Assembly: GCF_000820125.1 (NCBI RefSeq)
Contig: NZ_CDBY01000063.1
Span: 1 to 36,821 of the forward strand
Origin: Aeromonas simiae
Lineage (GTDB): Bacteria > Pseudomonadota > Gammaproteobacteria > Enterobacterales > Aeromonadaceae
DNA: 36,821 nucleotides
Reading direction: 5' to 3'
The position numbers and the translations under genes were made by a program. The stretch's first letter is position 1; every line of letters begins with the position of its first letter. Of the stretch, positions 8,862 to 18,774 are shown one piece after another. The notes beneath the pieces were generated by a model. It was not told the origin of the DNA. It saw nothing but the letters and a program-made list of their open reading frames with translations, and did no database searches.

Positions 8862-8892
8862 CGGGCCATTTTCACGATCAGGGAGCCCACTG

Positions 8893-9888
8893 ATGGAATT
8901 ACTCTGCCCGGCAGGCAATCTGCCGGCCCTGAAGAGCGCCGTAGACAACGGCGCCGATGCTGTCTACATCGGCTTCAAGGATGATACCAATGCCCGCCAC
9001 TTCGCTGGGCTCAACTTCGATGGCGGCAAACTGGAGCGGGCAGTGCAGTATGTTCACGACCATGGTCGCAAGCTGCACATCGCCATCAATACCTTCGCTC
9101 ATCCGGGGGCCGATGCCCGCTGGAAGCAGGCGGTCGACAAAGGGGCCGCCCTCGGCGCCGACGCCCTCATCATCGCCGATCTGGCCATTCTCGATTACGC
9201 CAGCCGCACCTACCCCGACATGGAGCTGCACGTCTCGGTGCAAGCCTCGGCCACCAATGCCGCCGCGATCCGTTTTTATCAGCAGCAGTTCAACGTCAAG
9301 CGGGTGGTGCTGCCGCGAGTGCTCTCCCTGCATCAGGTCAAGCAGCTGGCCCGCGAAACAGATATCGGCCTCGAAGTCTTTGCGTTCGGCAGCCTCTGCA
9401 TCATGGCCGAAGGGCGTTGCTACCTCTCTTCTTACCTCACCGGCGAGAGCCCCAACACGGTCGGAGCCTGCTCACCGGCCAAGTTTGTGCGTTGGGAAGA
9501 GACGCCGGCAGGGCTCGAGTCACGCCTGAATGAAGTGCTCATCGATCGCTATGGTCCCGGAGAGAATGCCGGCTACCCGACCCTGTGTAAGGGGCGCTTC
9601 GAGGTCGATGGCCAGCTCTATCATGCCCTCGAGGAGCCGACCAGCCTCAACACCTTGGCGCTGCTGCCAGAGCTGTTTGCCACCGGGATCCAGTCGGTCA
9701 AGATCGAGGGGCGCCAGCGCAGTCCGGCCTATGTGGAGCAAGTCACCCGGGTGTGGCGCGCCGCCATCGATGCCTATCGCGCCGATCCCGAGCGCTACCA
9801 GGTCAAACCCGAATGGGATGCCCAGCTCGCCCGCGTCTCCGAGGGGAGCCAGACCACCCTCGGCGCCTATCACCGCAAGTGGCAGTAA
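8893..9888 (+). CDS. ubiU: O2-independent ubiquinone hydroxylation protein UbiU (U32 family)
   Basis: A peptidase-U32-family protein that, with UbiV, carries out the hydroxylations of ubiquinone synthesis without oxygen. The 331-residue product keeps the four cysteines that bind the [4Fe-4S] cluster in E. coli UbiU at the same positions: C169 and C176 (SLCIMAEGRC), C193 (GACSPAK) and C232 (TLCKGRF). The start MELLCPAGNLPALKSAV matches the family. It is followed after 9 bases by ubiV, with a strong AAGGAGG between, so they form an operon. The divergent neighbour is ubiT. Confidence 0.96.
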   Translation: MELLCPAGNLPALKSAVDNGADAVYIGFKDDTNARHFAGLNFDGGKLERAVQYVHDHGRKLHIAINTFAHPGADARWKQAVDKGAALGADALIIADLAILDYASRTYPDMELHVSVQASATNAAAIRFYQQQFNVKRVVLPRVLSLHQVKQLARETDIGLEVFAFGSLCIMAEGRCYLSSYLTGESPNTVGACSPAKFVRWEETPAGLESRLNEVLIDRYGPGENAGYPTLCKGRFEVDGQLYHALEEPTSLNTLALLPELFATGIQSVKIEGRQRSPAYVEQVTRVWRAAIDAYRADPERYQVKPEWDAQLARVSEGSQTTLGAYHRKWQ

Positions 9889-9897
9889 GGAGGCCAT

Positions 9898-10770
9898 ATG
9901 AAATATTCTCTCGGACCCCTGCTCTTTTACTGGCCTGCCGCCACGACCCGCGCCTTCTATCAACGTGCCGCTCACAGCAGTGCCGATGTCATCTACCTCG
10001 GTGAGACCGTGTGCAGCAAGCGCCGCGAACTGAAAGCCGATGACTGGCTGACCCTTGCCCGTGACATGAGTGATGCTGGCAAGCAGGTCGTCCTCTCCAC
10101 GCTGGCCCTCATCAGCGCCCCCTCCGAACTCAAGGAGGTCAAACGCATGGTGGACAACGGTGAGTGGATGATCGAGGCCAATGACCTTGGCGCCGTGCAA
10201 CTTGCCGCCGAGGCGTCGGTGCCTTTTGTCTGTGGCCCGGCCATCAACGCCTACAACACCGAGGTGCTGCGCATGCTGCTGCGCCAGGGTATGAAGCGCT
10301 GGGTCATGCCGGTGGAGCTATCCCGTGACTGGCTGGTCGCGCTGGTGGAAGAGTGCGGGCCGCTGCGCCGTGAATTCGAGGTGGAGGTGTTTGCCTACGG
10401 CCATCTGCCGCTCGCCTACTCGGCTCGCTGCTTCACCGCCCGCTCTCTCGATCGGCCCAAGGATCAGTGCGAGCTGGCCTGCATCGACTACCCGACCGGA
10501 CGCATCGCCAGCAGCCGCGAGGGGGAGAGCGTCTTCAATCTCAACGGCATCCAGACCCAGTCAGGCTACTGCTACAACCTGATCAACGATCTCCCTTCCA
10601 TGGCTGACTTGGTCGATGTGGTCAGGCTCAGCCCGCAGGGAGACGACACCCTGACCTGGATCGAGCGCTTTCGTGCCAACCAGCAGGGCCATGCCCCCCA
10701 GCCACTGGCGACGCAGCAGGACTGCAACGGCTACTGGCGCCAGATCCCGGGCATGCAGTTGGTCTCTTGA
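9898..10770 (+). CDS. ubiV: O2-independent ubiquinone hydroxylation protein UbiV (U32 family)
   Basis: Partner of UbiU in a heterodimeric Fe-S complex for anaerobic ubiquinone hydroxylation. The product has 290 residues. Cluster cysteines are visible at C39 (ETVCSKRR), C178 (ARCFTARS), C191 and C195 (QCELACIDYP), the pattern of E. coli UbiV. Other conserved stretches are MPVELSRDWLV and VVRLSPQG. The ATG has AAGGAGG at ideal spacing. The gene is followed by a bidirectional terminator shared with nlpI. Confidence 0.96.
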   Translation: MKYSLGPLLFYWPAATTRAFYQRAAHSSADVIYLGETVCSKRRELKADDWLTLARDMSDAGKQVVLSTLALISAPSELKEVKRMVDNGEWMIEANDLGAVQLAAEASVPFVCGPAINAYNTEVLRMLLRQGMKRWVMPVELSRDWLVALVEECGPLRREFEVEVFAYGHLPLAYSARCFTARSLDRPKDQCELACIDYPTGRIASSREGESVFNLNGIQTQSGYCYNLINDLPSMADLVDVVRLSPQGDDTLTWIERFRANQQGHAPQPLATQQDCNGYWRQIPGMQLVS

Positions 10771-10787
10771 AACGACGCGCTACGGAT

Positions 10788-10822
10788 AAAAAAACAGGCC
10801 TCAGATTGAGGCCTGTTTTTTT
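10788..10822. terminator. Bidirectional terminator between ubiV and nlpI
   Basis: AACAGGCCTCA, a GAT loop and TGAGGCCTGTT make a perfect 11-pair stem. It is flanked by a run of A on the left and TTTTTTT on the right, so it works as an intrinsic terminator on both strands. The nlpI stop codon lies inside the hairpin. Confidence 0.92.
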
Positions 10823-11748
10823 GCACTGACGTCGGTGCTGTTTTGCCGCTTGCGCGACATCAGATCCAGCTCGAGCAGGGCATAGCGATGCTCGATGAAG
10901 TCATAGACGTTGTTGGCAAGGGCCAGCTTGAAGTAGCTGATGGCCTCTTTGCGGTTGCCCTTGGCGAGCTCCAGCTTGCCGAGGTAGAAGTAGGTCTCGC
11001 ACAGGCGTTCGGCCAGATCGCGATTCTCCTTCACCCCCTTGATGACGTTGCCCATCAACTGGGTCGGGGTCAGATCGCCCAAGTACAGGCGCACCAGATC
11101 CCAATTCCAGCTGCTATCGTGGTACTTCTCGTAACGCTCGCGCATGTTACGCTTGGCCCGGTCGGCATCGAGCTTGGCTTCCGCCAGGAACAACCAGAGA
11201 ACCCGGTAGGGATCTTCCGGCTCAGCCTCGAAGAAACGCTTGATGTCGGAGGCGGCCAGATCGGGGCGGTTGCCGTAATAGAGGGCGATGCCACGATTGA
11301 GGTAGGCATAGTCGTAATCGGGGGCCAGCTCGAGCGCCGAATCGAACGCCTCATAGGCCTCGTCATAGTTCTGTTGCTGCACCAGATAGACGCCGATGAA
11401 GTTGTAAGCCTCGGCAAAATCAGGCTTCTCACGCAGGGCTCGGGTGAAGTCGAGACGGGCCAGTGAACGCAGACCAACGCGATCGAACACCACGGCCCGC
11501 TCATAGAAGAGCTCGGCCCGCTGCTCCTTGGTCAGCTCCATCTCACTTAGCATCTGGCCAAGACGGGCCAGCGCCAGCTCGCTCTGGTAAGAGACTTGCA
11601 ACGGCGTCGCCAGAATGAGGGAGGCAGGTTCCGGCTTAGGAGGCAGAGACTGCTTGGGGGGCTCAACATGATCGGTGCTACTGCATCCCCAGATGGACAG
11701 CACCAACAGGATACCGAGCAGGTACCTGATTCCTTTCCAGTTGCTCAA
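10801..11748 (-). CDS. nlpI: TPR lipoprotein NlpI
   Basis: An outer-membrane lipoprotein that acts as a tetratricopeptide-repeat adaptor for murein hydrolases and the Prc protease. The 315-residue product has a signal peptide ending in the lipobox SIWGC (lipidated C22). TPR-like helices follow (RAELFYERAVVFDRVGLRSL, AEAYNFIGVYL, YAYLNRGIALYYGNR), clearly similar to E. coli NlpI (294 residues). The initiator is TTG at 11748, with CGGAG six bases upstream; no in-frame ATG or GTG fits better. The C-terminal extension is rich in K, R and S. The usual upstream neighbour pnp is absent; a rhodanese gene lies there instead. Confidence 0.93.
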   Translation of the reverse strand: MSNWKGIRYLLGILLVLSIWGCSSTDHVEPPKQSLPPKPEPASLILATPLQVSYQSELALARLGQMLSEMELTKEQRAELFYERAVVFDRVGLRSLARLDFTRALREKPDFAEAYNFIGVYLVQQQNYDEAYEAFDSALELAPDYDYAYLNRGIALYYGNRPDLAASDIKRFFEAEPEDPYRVLWLFLAEAKLDADRAKRNMRERYEKYHDSSWNWDLVRLYLGDLTPTQLMGNVIKGVKENRDLAERLCETYFYLGKLELAKGNRKEAISYFKLALANNVYDFIEHRYALLELDLMSRKRQNSTDVSAKKQASI

Positions 11749-11838
11749 CGAAAACTCCGCTGCATTAGCTTTACCCGCTTATGGTAAAGGGCCGATCGCG
11801 GTTTGTCATGTGGCAGTCCAGACCCAGACGCAAATAAA

Positions 11839-12207
11839 TCAGGCCTCAATGGGATAACCGGCTTCATTCCAGCCACGAAAGCCACCATCCACGCTCACAA
11901 CCTTCCCATACCCCATTTTTTGCAAGGCATCGGCCGCCAGAATGGAGCGAAAACCACCACCACAATAGAGGTAGAGTTCACTGTTTGGATCCGGATAACG
12001 AGTCTCGATGTCGCGCTCGATCACCCCTTTACCGAGGTAGACGGCGCCGGGCAGGTGGCCCTTGGCCCACTCGCTCTCCTCACGAACGTCGATGAGGATG
12101 AAGTCACGCCCTTCGTCCATCCAGCGCTTGATCTGATGGATATCGGTCTCCTGCACCTGGTGGCGGATCTGTTCGACCAGCGCCAAAAAACGCGGATTAT
12201 GCTGCAT
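11839..12207 (-). CDS. Single-domain rhodanese-like protein
   Basis: A 122-residue cytoplasmic protein with one rhodanese domain. LIDVREESEWAKGHLPGA is the typical first motif, and the active-site loop CGGGFRS carries the candidate persulfide cysteine C82. It is expected to carry or transfer sulfane sulfur, but the acceptor is unknown. The start at 12207 (MQHNPRF) follows GGGAG by 6 bases; the frame is open to 12324 but would run into secF. It lies downstream of secF on the same strand, behind a terminator-like hairpin. Confidence 0.85.
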   Translation of the reverse strand: MQHNPRFLALVEQIRHQVQETDIHQIKRWMDEGRDFILIDVREESEWAKGHLPGAVYLGKGVIERDIETRYPDPNSELYLYCGGGFRSILAADALQKMGYGKVVSVDGGFRGWNEAGYPIEA

Positions 12208-12225
12208 CTTATTCTCCCTTGCAGA

Positions 12226-12255
12226 TAAACAATGAGCGCCCGCTGGGGCGCTCAT
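12226..12255 (-). terminator. Terminator-like hairpin after secF
   Basis: On the minus strand ATGAGCGCCC, a CAGC loop and GGGCGCTCAT form a perfect 10-pair stem followed by TGTTTATC. The U-tract is short, so it may be a partial terminator between secF and the rhodanese gene. Confidence 0.65.
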
Positions 12256-12259
12256 CAGA

Positions 12260-13207
12260 TTAAGGCATGATCTCTTGCTGATCCGCCCCTTCCTTCTCAA
12301 TCTGGGGTGGCAGCATGTGCTCACGCTTGACCCCGAGATACATGGCTAGGGCACTGGCCACATAGATGGAGGAGTAGGTACCAAAGCCCACCCCGACCAG
12401 CATGGCCGTGGAGAAGCCGTGGATCAACGGGCCGCCCTTGAGGAACAGCGCCATCACCACCACGAAGGTCAGCCCCGAGGTGATGATGGTCCGGCTCAGA
12501 GTCTCGGTCATCGACAGATCCAGGATGTAGGGGGTGTCCCCCTTGCGGATCTTGCGGAAGTTTTCCCGCAACCGGTCAAACACCACGATCGTGTCGTTAA
12601 GCGAGTAGCCGATCACCGTCATCAGGGCCGCCACCACGGTCAGATCGAACTCGATCTGGAACCAGGCGAAGATGCCGAGGGTGATGACGATATCGTGCAC
12701 CAGAGAGGCAATGCCCCCCACGGCCAGACGCCACTCGAAACGGAACGCCACGTAGAGCAGGATACAGATGACCGAGGCCAGCATGGCCAGGGCACCGTCA
12801 GTGGCCAGCTCTTCCCCCACCGAGGGACCGACAAACTCGACCCGCTTCAGGGTAGCGGCCGGATTGACCTTCTGAGCAGCGGCCAACACCTGACGCCCCT
12901 GCTCCTCCACCTTAACCCCTTCATGGGGGGACAGACGGATCAGCACATCCTGGCTGGAGCCAAAGTGCTGCAAGGTCGCCCCTTCAATCTGGTTGTTGGC
13001 GAGGGCATCACGCACCTCGTCCAGCTCGACACTCTGCTGGAAGCCGATCTCGATGATGGTACCACCGGTGAAATCGAGCCCCCAGTTGAACCCCTTCTGG
13101 AACACGCACACCAGCGAAAGCACCATCAGCGCGGCAGAGAAGATCATGCCGGGCTTGGCATACTTCATGAAGGGAATAGGTTTCTCAAAATGTAAGATCT
13201 GAAACAT
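12260..13207 (-). CDS. secF: Protein translocase subunit SecF
   Basis: An inner-membrane RND-type subunit that, with SecD and YajC, uses the proton gradient to help pull proteins through SecYEG. The 315-residue product has an N-terminal membrane segment, the periplasmic domain beginning FNWGLDFTGGTIIEI, and a C-terminal bundle of membrane segments. The SecF signature GYSLNDTIVVFDRLREN is present. The start at 13207 (MFQILHFEKPI) follows GAGGGA by 6 bases and lies 10 bases after the secD stop. The track-wide frame is open to 13249, inside secD. Confidence 0.96.
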   Translation of the reverse strand: MFQILHFEKPIPFMKYAKPGMIFSAALMVLSLVCVFQKGFNWGLDFTGGTIIEIGFQQSVELDEVRDALANNQIEGATLQHFGSSQDVLIRLSPHEGVKVEEQGRQVLAAAQKVNPAATLKRVEFVGPSVGEELATDGALAMLASVICILLYVAFRFEWRLAVGGIASLVHDIVITLGIFAWFQIEFDLTVVAALMTVIGYSLNDTIVVFDRLRENFRKIRKGDTPYILDLSMTETLSRTIITSGLTFVVVMALFLKGGPLIHGFSTAMLVGVGFGTYSSIYVASALAMYLGVKREHMLPPQIEKEGADQQEIMP

Positions 13208-13217
13208 CGCAATTCCC

Positions 13218-15062
13218 TCAGATAGGCAGCTTGTCAAGACGCCGCCCACCCCACGCCAGATTGATAATGGCGCGCGAGACGGTGATGGCCGTGAACATGG
13301 AGATGGTCAGACCGATACCCAAGGTCAGGGCAAAACCCTTGATGGGGCCGGTGCCGATACCAAACAGGATCACGGCGGTGATCAGCGAGGTGATGTTGGA
13401 GTCGGCGATGGTCGAGAAGGCACGGTCAAAGCCAAGATGGATGGCCTGCTGTACCCCGCGACCGGCGCGCAGCTCTTCGCGGATCCGCTCGTAGATCAGC
13501 ACGTTGGCATCGATCGCCATACCGAGGGTCAGCACGATACCGGCGATCCCCGGCAGCGTCATGGTCGCCCCCGGAATCATCGACATCACCCCGACCAGCA
13601 GCACCAGGTTGAGGGAGAGCGCCAGGTTGGCGACCCAGCCAAAGGCGCGGTAGTAGATGCCCATGAACAGGACGATGAACACCATGCTCCACATCATGGC
13701 CTGCAAGCCACTGTCGATGTTCTGCTGGCCCAGGCTAGGGCCAATGGTGCGCTCTTCGACGATCTGGATCGGGGCGATCAGGGCACCGGCACGCAGCAGC
13801 AGCGCCAGATTGTGCGCTTCGTTGGCGTTGTCGATACCGGTGATGCGGAACTGGCTGCCCAGGCGCGATTGAATGGTGGCGACGTTGATCACCTCTTCAT
13901 TCTTGCGGAACTTGCGCTTGCCATCCGGACCCGGCTCACCGACCGGCTTGTATTCGATGAAGACGGTGGCCATGCCCTTGCCGACGTTGTCCTTGGTGAA
14001 GGCGGCCATCTTGTTGCCACCCTGACTGTCGAGCTTGATGTTGACCTGGGGACGGCTGTACTCGTCAAAACCGGACTGGGCTCCGACGATATGATCGCCG
14101 GTCAGGATGATGCGCTTTTGCAGCACCACAGGACGGCCATGGCGATCGTTGTAGAGCTTGGAGCTGGGCGGAACGCGACCGGACTGAGGGTCGGCGGTCT
14201 CATCGACCATGTGGAACTCCAGGGTCGCGGTGGCGCCCAGGATCTCCTTGGCACGCGCGGTATCCTGGATGCCGGGCAACTCGACCACGATACGATCGGC
14301 ACCCTGCTGCTGCACCAGCGGCTCGGCGACGCCCAGCTCGTTGACCCGGTTACGGATGATGGTGATGTTCTGCTCCAGGGCGTACTTGCGTACCTCCTTG
14401 AGCTTCTGATCACTCATGCCGGCCCGCAGGCTGAACTGGCCGTTGCTGGTGTCGCTGCTGAAGGCGAGATCCTGATACTGGCGGCGCAGGTGGGAGAGGG
14501 CCTTGTCTAGACTCTCTTCGTCACGAAAACGCACCACCACCTGATCGCCGCTGCGGTTGACACCGGCGTAACGGATCTTCTCGTTGCGCAGCTCGGAGCG
14601 GAAATCCTGCACCATCTGCTCTTGCTGCTTGGCAATTGCCTCGGCCATGTCCACTTCCATCAGGAAGTGCACACCACCGCGCAGGTCAAGACCGAGTTTG
14701 AGGGGGGCGGCACCAAAGCTCTCCAGCCAGGCCGGCGTGGAAGGTGCCAGGTTAAGGGCGACAACGAAGTCATCACCCAGCTTGTCGGCCACCAAGTCGC
14801 GGGCCTTGAGCTGAGCCTCAGTATTATTGAAGCGAACCAGGATCTGCTCGTTCTCGAAGGCGGCATGCTTGGGTTCGATGCCGGCCTGGGAGAGAAGCTC
14901 CCGGACCTGATCGAGGGTAGCCAGCTCAACTTGCGCTCCGCGACTTGCGGAGATCTGCAAGGCCGGGTCCTCGCCATATAGGTTGGGTGCTGCATAGAGA
15001 AAACCGATGGCGACCACGAAGATCACCATCAGGTTTTTCCACAGCGGGAAGCGGTTTAGCAC
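13218..15062 (-). CDS. secD: Protein translocase subunit SecD
   Basis: The 614-residue larger partner of SecF. It has an N-terminal membrane anchor ([19 protein letters not shown]), a large periplasmic region containing [18 protein letters not shown] and [15 protein letters not shown], and a C-terminal membrane bundle. The bundle carries [20 protein letters not shown], with the conserved Asp of the proton path. The initiator is GTG at 15062 with AAGGAG seven bases upstream. The gene order tgt-yajC-secD-secF is the standard gammaproteobacterial one. Confidence 0.97.
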   Translation of the reverse strand: MLNRFPLWKNLMVIFVVAIGFLYAAPNLYGEDPALQISASRGAQVELATLDQVRELLSQAGIEPKHAAFENEQILVRFNNTEAQLKARDLVADKLGDDFVVALNLAPSTPAWLESFGAAPLKLGLDLRGGVHFLMEVDMAEAIAKQQEQMVQDFRSELRNEKIRYAGVNRSGDQVVVRFRDEESLDKALSHLRRQYQDLAFSSDTSNGQFSLRAGMSDQKLKEVRKYALEQNITIIRNRVNELGVAEPLVQQQGADRIVVELPGIQDTARAKEILGATATLEFHMVDETADPQSGRVPPSSKLYNDRHGRPVVLQKRIILTGDHIVGAQSGFDEYSRPQVNIKLDSQGGNKMAAFTKDNVGKGMATVFIEYKPVGEPGPDGKRKFRKNEEVINVATIQSRLGSQFRITGIDNANEAHNLALLLRAGALIAPIQIVEERTIGPSLGQQNIDSGLQAMMWSMVFIVLFMGIYYRAFGWVANLALSLNLVLLVGVMSMIPGATMTLPGIAGIVLTLGMAIDANVLIYERIREELRAGRGVQQAIHLGFDRAFSTIADSNITSLITAVILFGIGTGPIKGFALTLGIGLTISMFTAITVSRAIINLAWGGRRLDKLPI

Positions 15063-15080
15063 GCTGTGCTCCTTGGGAGA

Positions 15081-15416
15081 TTACAGGGACTGGAGAGAGC
15101 CCTTGGGCAGTACGGCCGTCACGAAATCACGCTTGATGGTGATCTGGGTCTGCTCGTTCAGTGCCAGCACAAGGTAGTCGTTCTCGGTAGAGACCTTGAC
15201 GATCTTGCCAACCAGGCCACCGGAAGTGAGGACTTCGTCACCCTTGGCCAGGGAGCTCATCAGGTTCTTGTGCTCCTTCACGCGCTTGGCTTGCGGGCGG
15301 TAGATCATGAAGTAGAAGATAAGGCCGAACACGGCCAGCATGATGATCATTTCCATACCGCCACCCTGGGGTGCCGCAGCGCCTGCGTCAGCGTAAGCCT
15401 TGGAGATAAAGCTCAT
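15081..15416 (-). CDS. yajC: Sec translocon accessory protein YajC
   Basis: A 111-residue single-span membrane protein that associates with SecDF. One membrane helix (MIIMLAVFGLIFYFMIYRPQ) is followed by a soluble cytoplasmic domain with SLAKGDEVLTSGGLVGKI, the family hallmark. It lies 18 bases before secD and about 56 bases after tgt, all on one strand. Confidence 0.97.
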   Translation of the reverse strand: MSFISKAYADAGAAAPQGGGMEMIIMLAVFGLIFYFMIYRPQAKRVKEHKNLMSSLAKGDEVLTSGGLVGKIVKVSTENDYLVLALNEQTQITIKRDFVTAVLPKGSLQSL

Positions 15417-15472
15417 TTAAAAAACCTCTTTGGTCAGTGATAAATCCGTGAGTTCACAACAACGAAACGACC

Positions 15473-16612
<1,140 letters not shown>

Positions 16613-16680
16613 TTACCTCGATAAAGCCAGAGAAACAGTCTGACAGGGTGGGCTTGCGCCCGAAGACAGCCGCCAAACGG

Positions 16681-17730
16681 TCAGCGGCTGCGGCGACGGG
16701 TGACGAACATGGCGTCCCCGTAGCTGAAGAAACGGTACTGCTCGGCCACCGCCTCGCGATAGGCCGCCATCACGTTGTCATAGCCGGCAAAGGCGCTGAC
16801 CAGCATGATGAGGGTCGACTCCGGCAGATGGAAGTTGGTGATCATCGCGTCCACCACCTGAAACTCGTAACCCGGGAAGATGAAGATGTCGGTATCGCTG
16901 AAAAACGGCGCCAGCGGCTTGCCTTCGGCCTGAGTCACCCGGGCGGCGCTCTCGAGCGAACGCACCGAGGTGGTACCGACCGCGATCACCCGGCCACCGC
17001 GGGCGCGGGTGGCATTGATGGCGTCGACCACCTCTTGGGGCACCTCGGCATATTCCGAGTGCATGTGGTGATCTTCAATCTTGTCGACCCGCACCGGCTG
17101 GAAGGTGCCCGCCCCCACGTGCAGGGTGACAAACGCGGTCTCCACCCCCTTGGCGCGGATCTGAGCGAGCAGCGCTTCGTCAAAATGCAGGCCGGCCGTC
17201 GGCGCCGCGACCGCACCGGGCTTGGCGTTGTAGACGGTCTGGTAGCGCTCCTTGTCGGCGTCCTCGTCCGGACGATCGATATAGGGAGGAAGCGGCATGT
17301 GTCCGACCGCCTCCAAGATCTCCAGCACCGGGCGCGGGTCAAGGAAGTGGATCTCGAACAGGGCATCGTGGCGGGCCCGCATCTCGGCCTCGATACCACC
17401 ATCGAAGATCAGCCGGGTACCCGGCTTGGGCGCCTTGGAGGCGCGCACATGGGCCAGCACCGAGTGCTCATCGATGATCCGCTCGACCAGCATCTCCAGC
17501 TTGCCGCCACTGGCTTTTTGGCCAAACAGGCGGGCCGGTATGACGCGGGTGTTGTTGAACACCAGCAGATCGCCGGGATTGAGCAGACCCAGAATGTCGA
17601 CAAATTGGCCGTGACGGCGCTCGCCACTCTGCCCTTCGAGTTGCAGCAGACGGCTGGCGGTACGTACGGCGGTGGGATAACGAGCGATCAGCTCGTCCGG
17701 AAGGTCAAAATGAAAATCAGAAACTTGCAT
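16681..17730 (-). CDS. queA: S-adenosylmethionine:tRNA ribosyltransferase-isomerase QueA
   Basis: Transfers and isomerises the ribosyl part of S-adenosylmethionine onto preQ1-34 in tRNA, giving epoxyqueuosine. The 349-residue product starts [19 protein letters not shown] and contains [25 protein letters not shown] and [10 protein letters not shown], all QueA signatures. The ATG at 17730 has GAGGTG seven bases before it and matches the family. The frame stays open to 17868 without support. It is the first gene of the queA-tgt-yajC-secDF run and divergent from the CBS gene. Confidence 0.97.
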   Translation of the reverse strand: MQVSDFHFDLPDELIARYPTAVRTASRLLQLEGQSGERRHGQFVDILGLLNPGDLLVFNNTRVIPARLFGQKASGGKLEMLVERIIDEHSVLAHVRASKAPKPGTRLIFDGGIEAEMRARHDALFEIHFLDPRPVLEILEAVGHMPLPPYIDRPDEDADKERYQTVYNAKPGAVAAPTAGLHFDEALLAQIRAKGVETAFVTLHVGAGTFQPVRVDKIEDHHMHSEYAEVPQEVVDAINATRARGGRVIAVGTTSVRSLESAARVTQAEGKPLAPFFSDTDIFIFPGYEFQVVDAMITNFHLPESTLIMLVSAFAGYDNVMAAYREAVAEQYRFFSYGDAMFVTRRRSR

Positions 17731-17885
17731 CACACACCTCGGGGAATCGGCGGCTAGTCTAGTTATCCCCCCGTGCCGTGGCAACCCAAATCGGGCCATG
17801 ACGAGAGCGTGACGGCGCCACTTTGCAAGCCTTTCAGCCCCATTCTGTGAAGCACGGCGAGTTAGCAAAGGATTAACAAGTACTC

Positions 17886-17926
17886 TTGACCCTGATCAAT
17901 TTGAGCGGGCCTAGCACGAGTAAGGT
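17886..17926 (+). promoter_or_regulatory. FNR-like box and class II promoter for the CBS gene
   Basis: TTGACCCTGATCAA (17886-17899) matches 9 of 10 fixed bases of the FNR consensus. TAAGGT at 17921-17926 is a possible -10 that would place the transcription start near 17933, with the box centred at about -41. The rest of the 233-base queA-CBS spacer (17731-17963) shows no other clear element. Confidence 0.6.
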
Positions 17927-17963
17927 GAAGTGAATGGCGGCAGTGAAAGAGAGGAGGCCCACC

Positions 17964-18419
17964 ATGATCACCCTATCCGAAATCATGACCGAGCATCCCT
18001 TCACTCTGGGGCCGGAAAACAGTCTGAAACAAGCCATCGACCTGATGGGCCAGGAGCGGATCCGCCACATCCCGGTGGTGGACGACGAGGAGCGTCTGCT
18101 CGGCTTGGTCACCTTGAGTGACGTGCTGGCCAGCTGCGAGTCCAAGCTGTTTGTCACCACCAGAGACAAGGAAGAGGAGTTCACCGACAGCGTACAACTC
18201 GGTGAGATCATGACCCGCAATGTGGCCTGGGTCGATCCCCATGCCGGCATCAAGGAGGCGGCCCTCTATCTGCAACGTCACAAATATGGCTGCCTGCCCA
18301 TTGTCGAGCGGGGCAAGCTGATTGGAATCGTCACCGACTCTGACTTTGTGGCCGTGGCCATCAACCTGCTTGAGATCATGGCCGAGCGGGAGCCGGATGA
18401 AGGCGAAGTTGATCTATAA
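17964..18419 (+). CDS. Tandem CBS-domain protein
   Basis: A 151-residue soluble protein made of two CBS domains (about 1-58 and 73-140) and nothing else. The repeats share MTEHPFTL / MTRNVAWVDP openings and RIRHIPVVDDEERLLGLVT / KYGCLPIVERGKLIGIVT cores. Such stand-alone Bateman modules usually bind adenine nucleotides or S-adenosylmethionine and regulate a partner; the partner is not evident here. The ATG at 17964 has AGGAGG six bases upstream; the in-frame ATG at 17934 has no such site. The FNR-like box upstream suggests oxygen-limited expression. Confidence 0.85.
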   Translation: MITLSEIMTEHPFTLGPENSLKQAIDLMGQERIRHIPVVDDEERLLGLVTLSDVLASCESKLFVTTRDKEEEFTDSVQLGEIMTRNVAWVDPHAGIKEAALYLQRHKYGCLPIVERGKLIGIVTDSDFVAVAINLLEIMAEREPDEGEVDL

Positions 18420-18516
18420 ATTACGTAATAAAATTACATAACGAGTGATATTTGCACTAAATAATCGCTGTTTTGCTGAAAGTGTTTCAGTTATAGAAAT
18501 TTATTACAACAGATGA

Positions 18517-18545
18517 TTGCAATGTGATCCTGCTCACACTACTAT
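18517..18545 (+). promoter_or_regulatory. Promoter-like element overlapped by a perfect CRP box
   Basis: TGTGATCCTGCTCACA (18523-18538) is a perfect CRP core (TGTGA-N6-TCACA). It lies exactly between a -35-like TTGCAA (18517-18522) and a -10-like TACTAT (18540-18545) with a 17-base spacer. In that position CRP would be expected to repress this promoter. The AT-rich stretch before it (18420-18516) contains an imperfect palindrome GTAAT-AAA-ATTAC at 18425-18437 and no ORF. Confidence 0.55.
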
Positions 18546-18551
18546 GCTCCC

Positions 18552-18711
18552 CGCAAGATTGCTGAAGAACGGGCTGCGGAGTGTGCACCCGCAGGCGCGT
18601 TCTCCCTCGTGTGCAAATTTGCAACACCCCATAGTTTGTCTTTGCCGCCCTGCGGCACTTTGTAACGCCATTCCTTGTTGATAAACCCGGTCCTCAGGCC
18701 GGGATTTTTTT
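18552..18711 (+). ncRNA. Candidate structured sRNA (or acpH leader) ending in an intrinsic terminator
   Basis: From the predicted start near 18552 the transcript would be about 160 bases. It contains a hairpin CTGCGG...CCGCAG nested in GAACG...CGTTC, a near-palindrome GTGTGCAAATTTGCAACAC, and a short GCCGC-CCT-GCGGC hairpin. It ends in a terminator, CCCGGTC-CTCA-GGCCGGG followed by ATTTTTTT (18686-18711). It fills most of the 355-base gap between the CBS gene and acpH. It does not resemble Spot 42, CyaR, GcvB, 6S or 4.5S RNA as I remember them. It could instead be an attenuated leader of acpH. Confidence 0.5.
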
Positions 18712-18774
18712 GTCCGCTTGTCAGCCCGCGCCGCTTCGTCTAGCCTTGCCCCATTTGTCTGGCAGGCCCGCTTC

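Noticed and set aside
18544..18681. 45-residue plus-strand ORF within the candidate sRNA
   Set aside because: Its ATG lies inside the predicted -10 element and has no ribosome binding site, so it would not be within the transcript.
18552..18711. Identification of the candidate sRNA as Spot 42, CyaR, GcvB or 6S RNA
   Set aside because: None of the remembered sequences or structures match, and the neighbouring genes differ.
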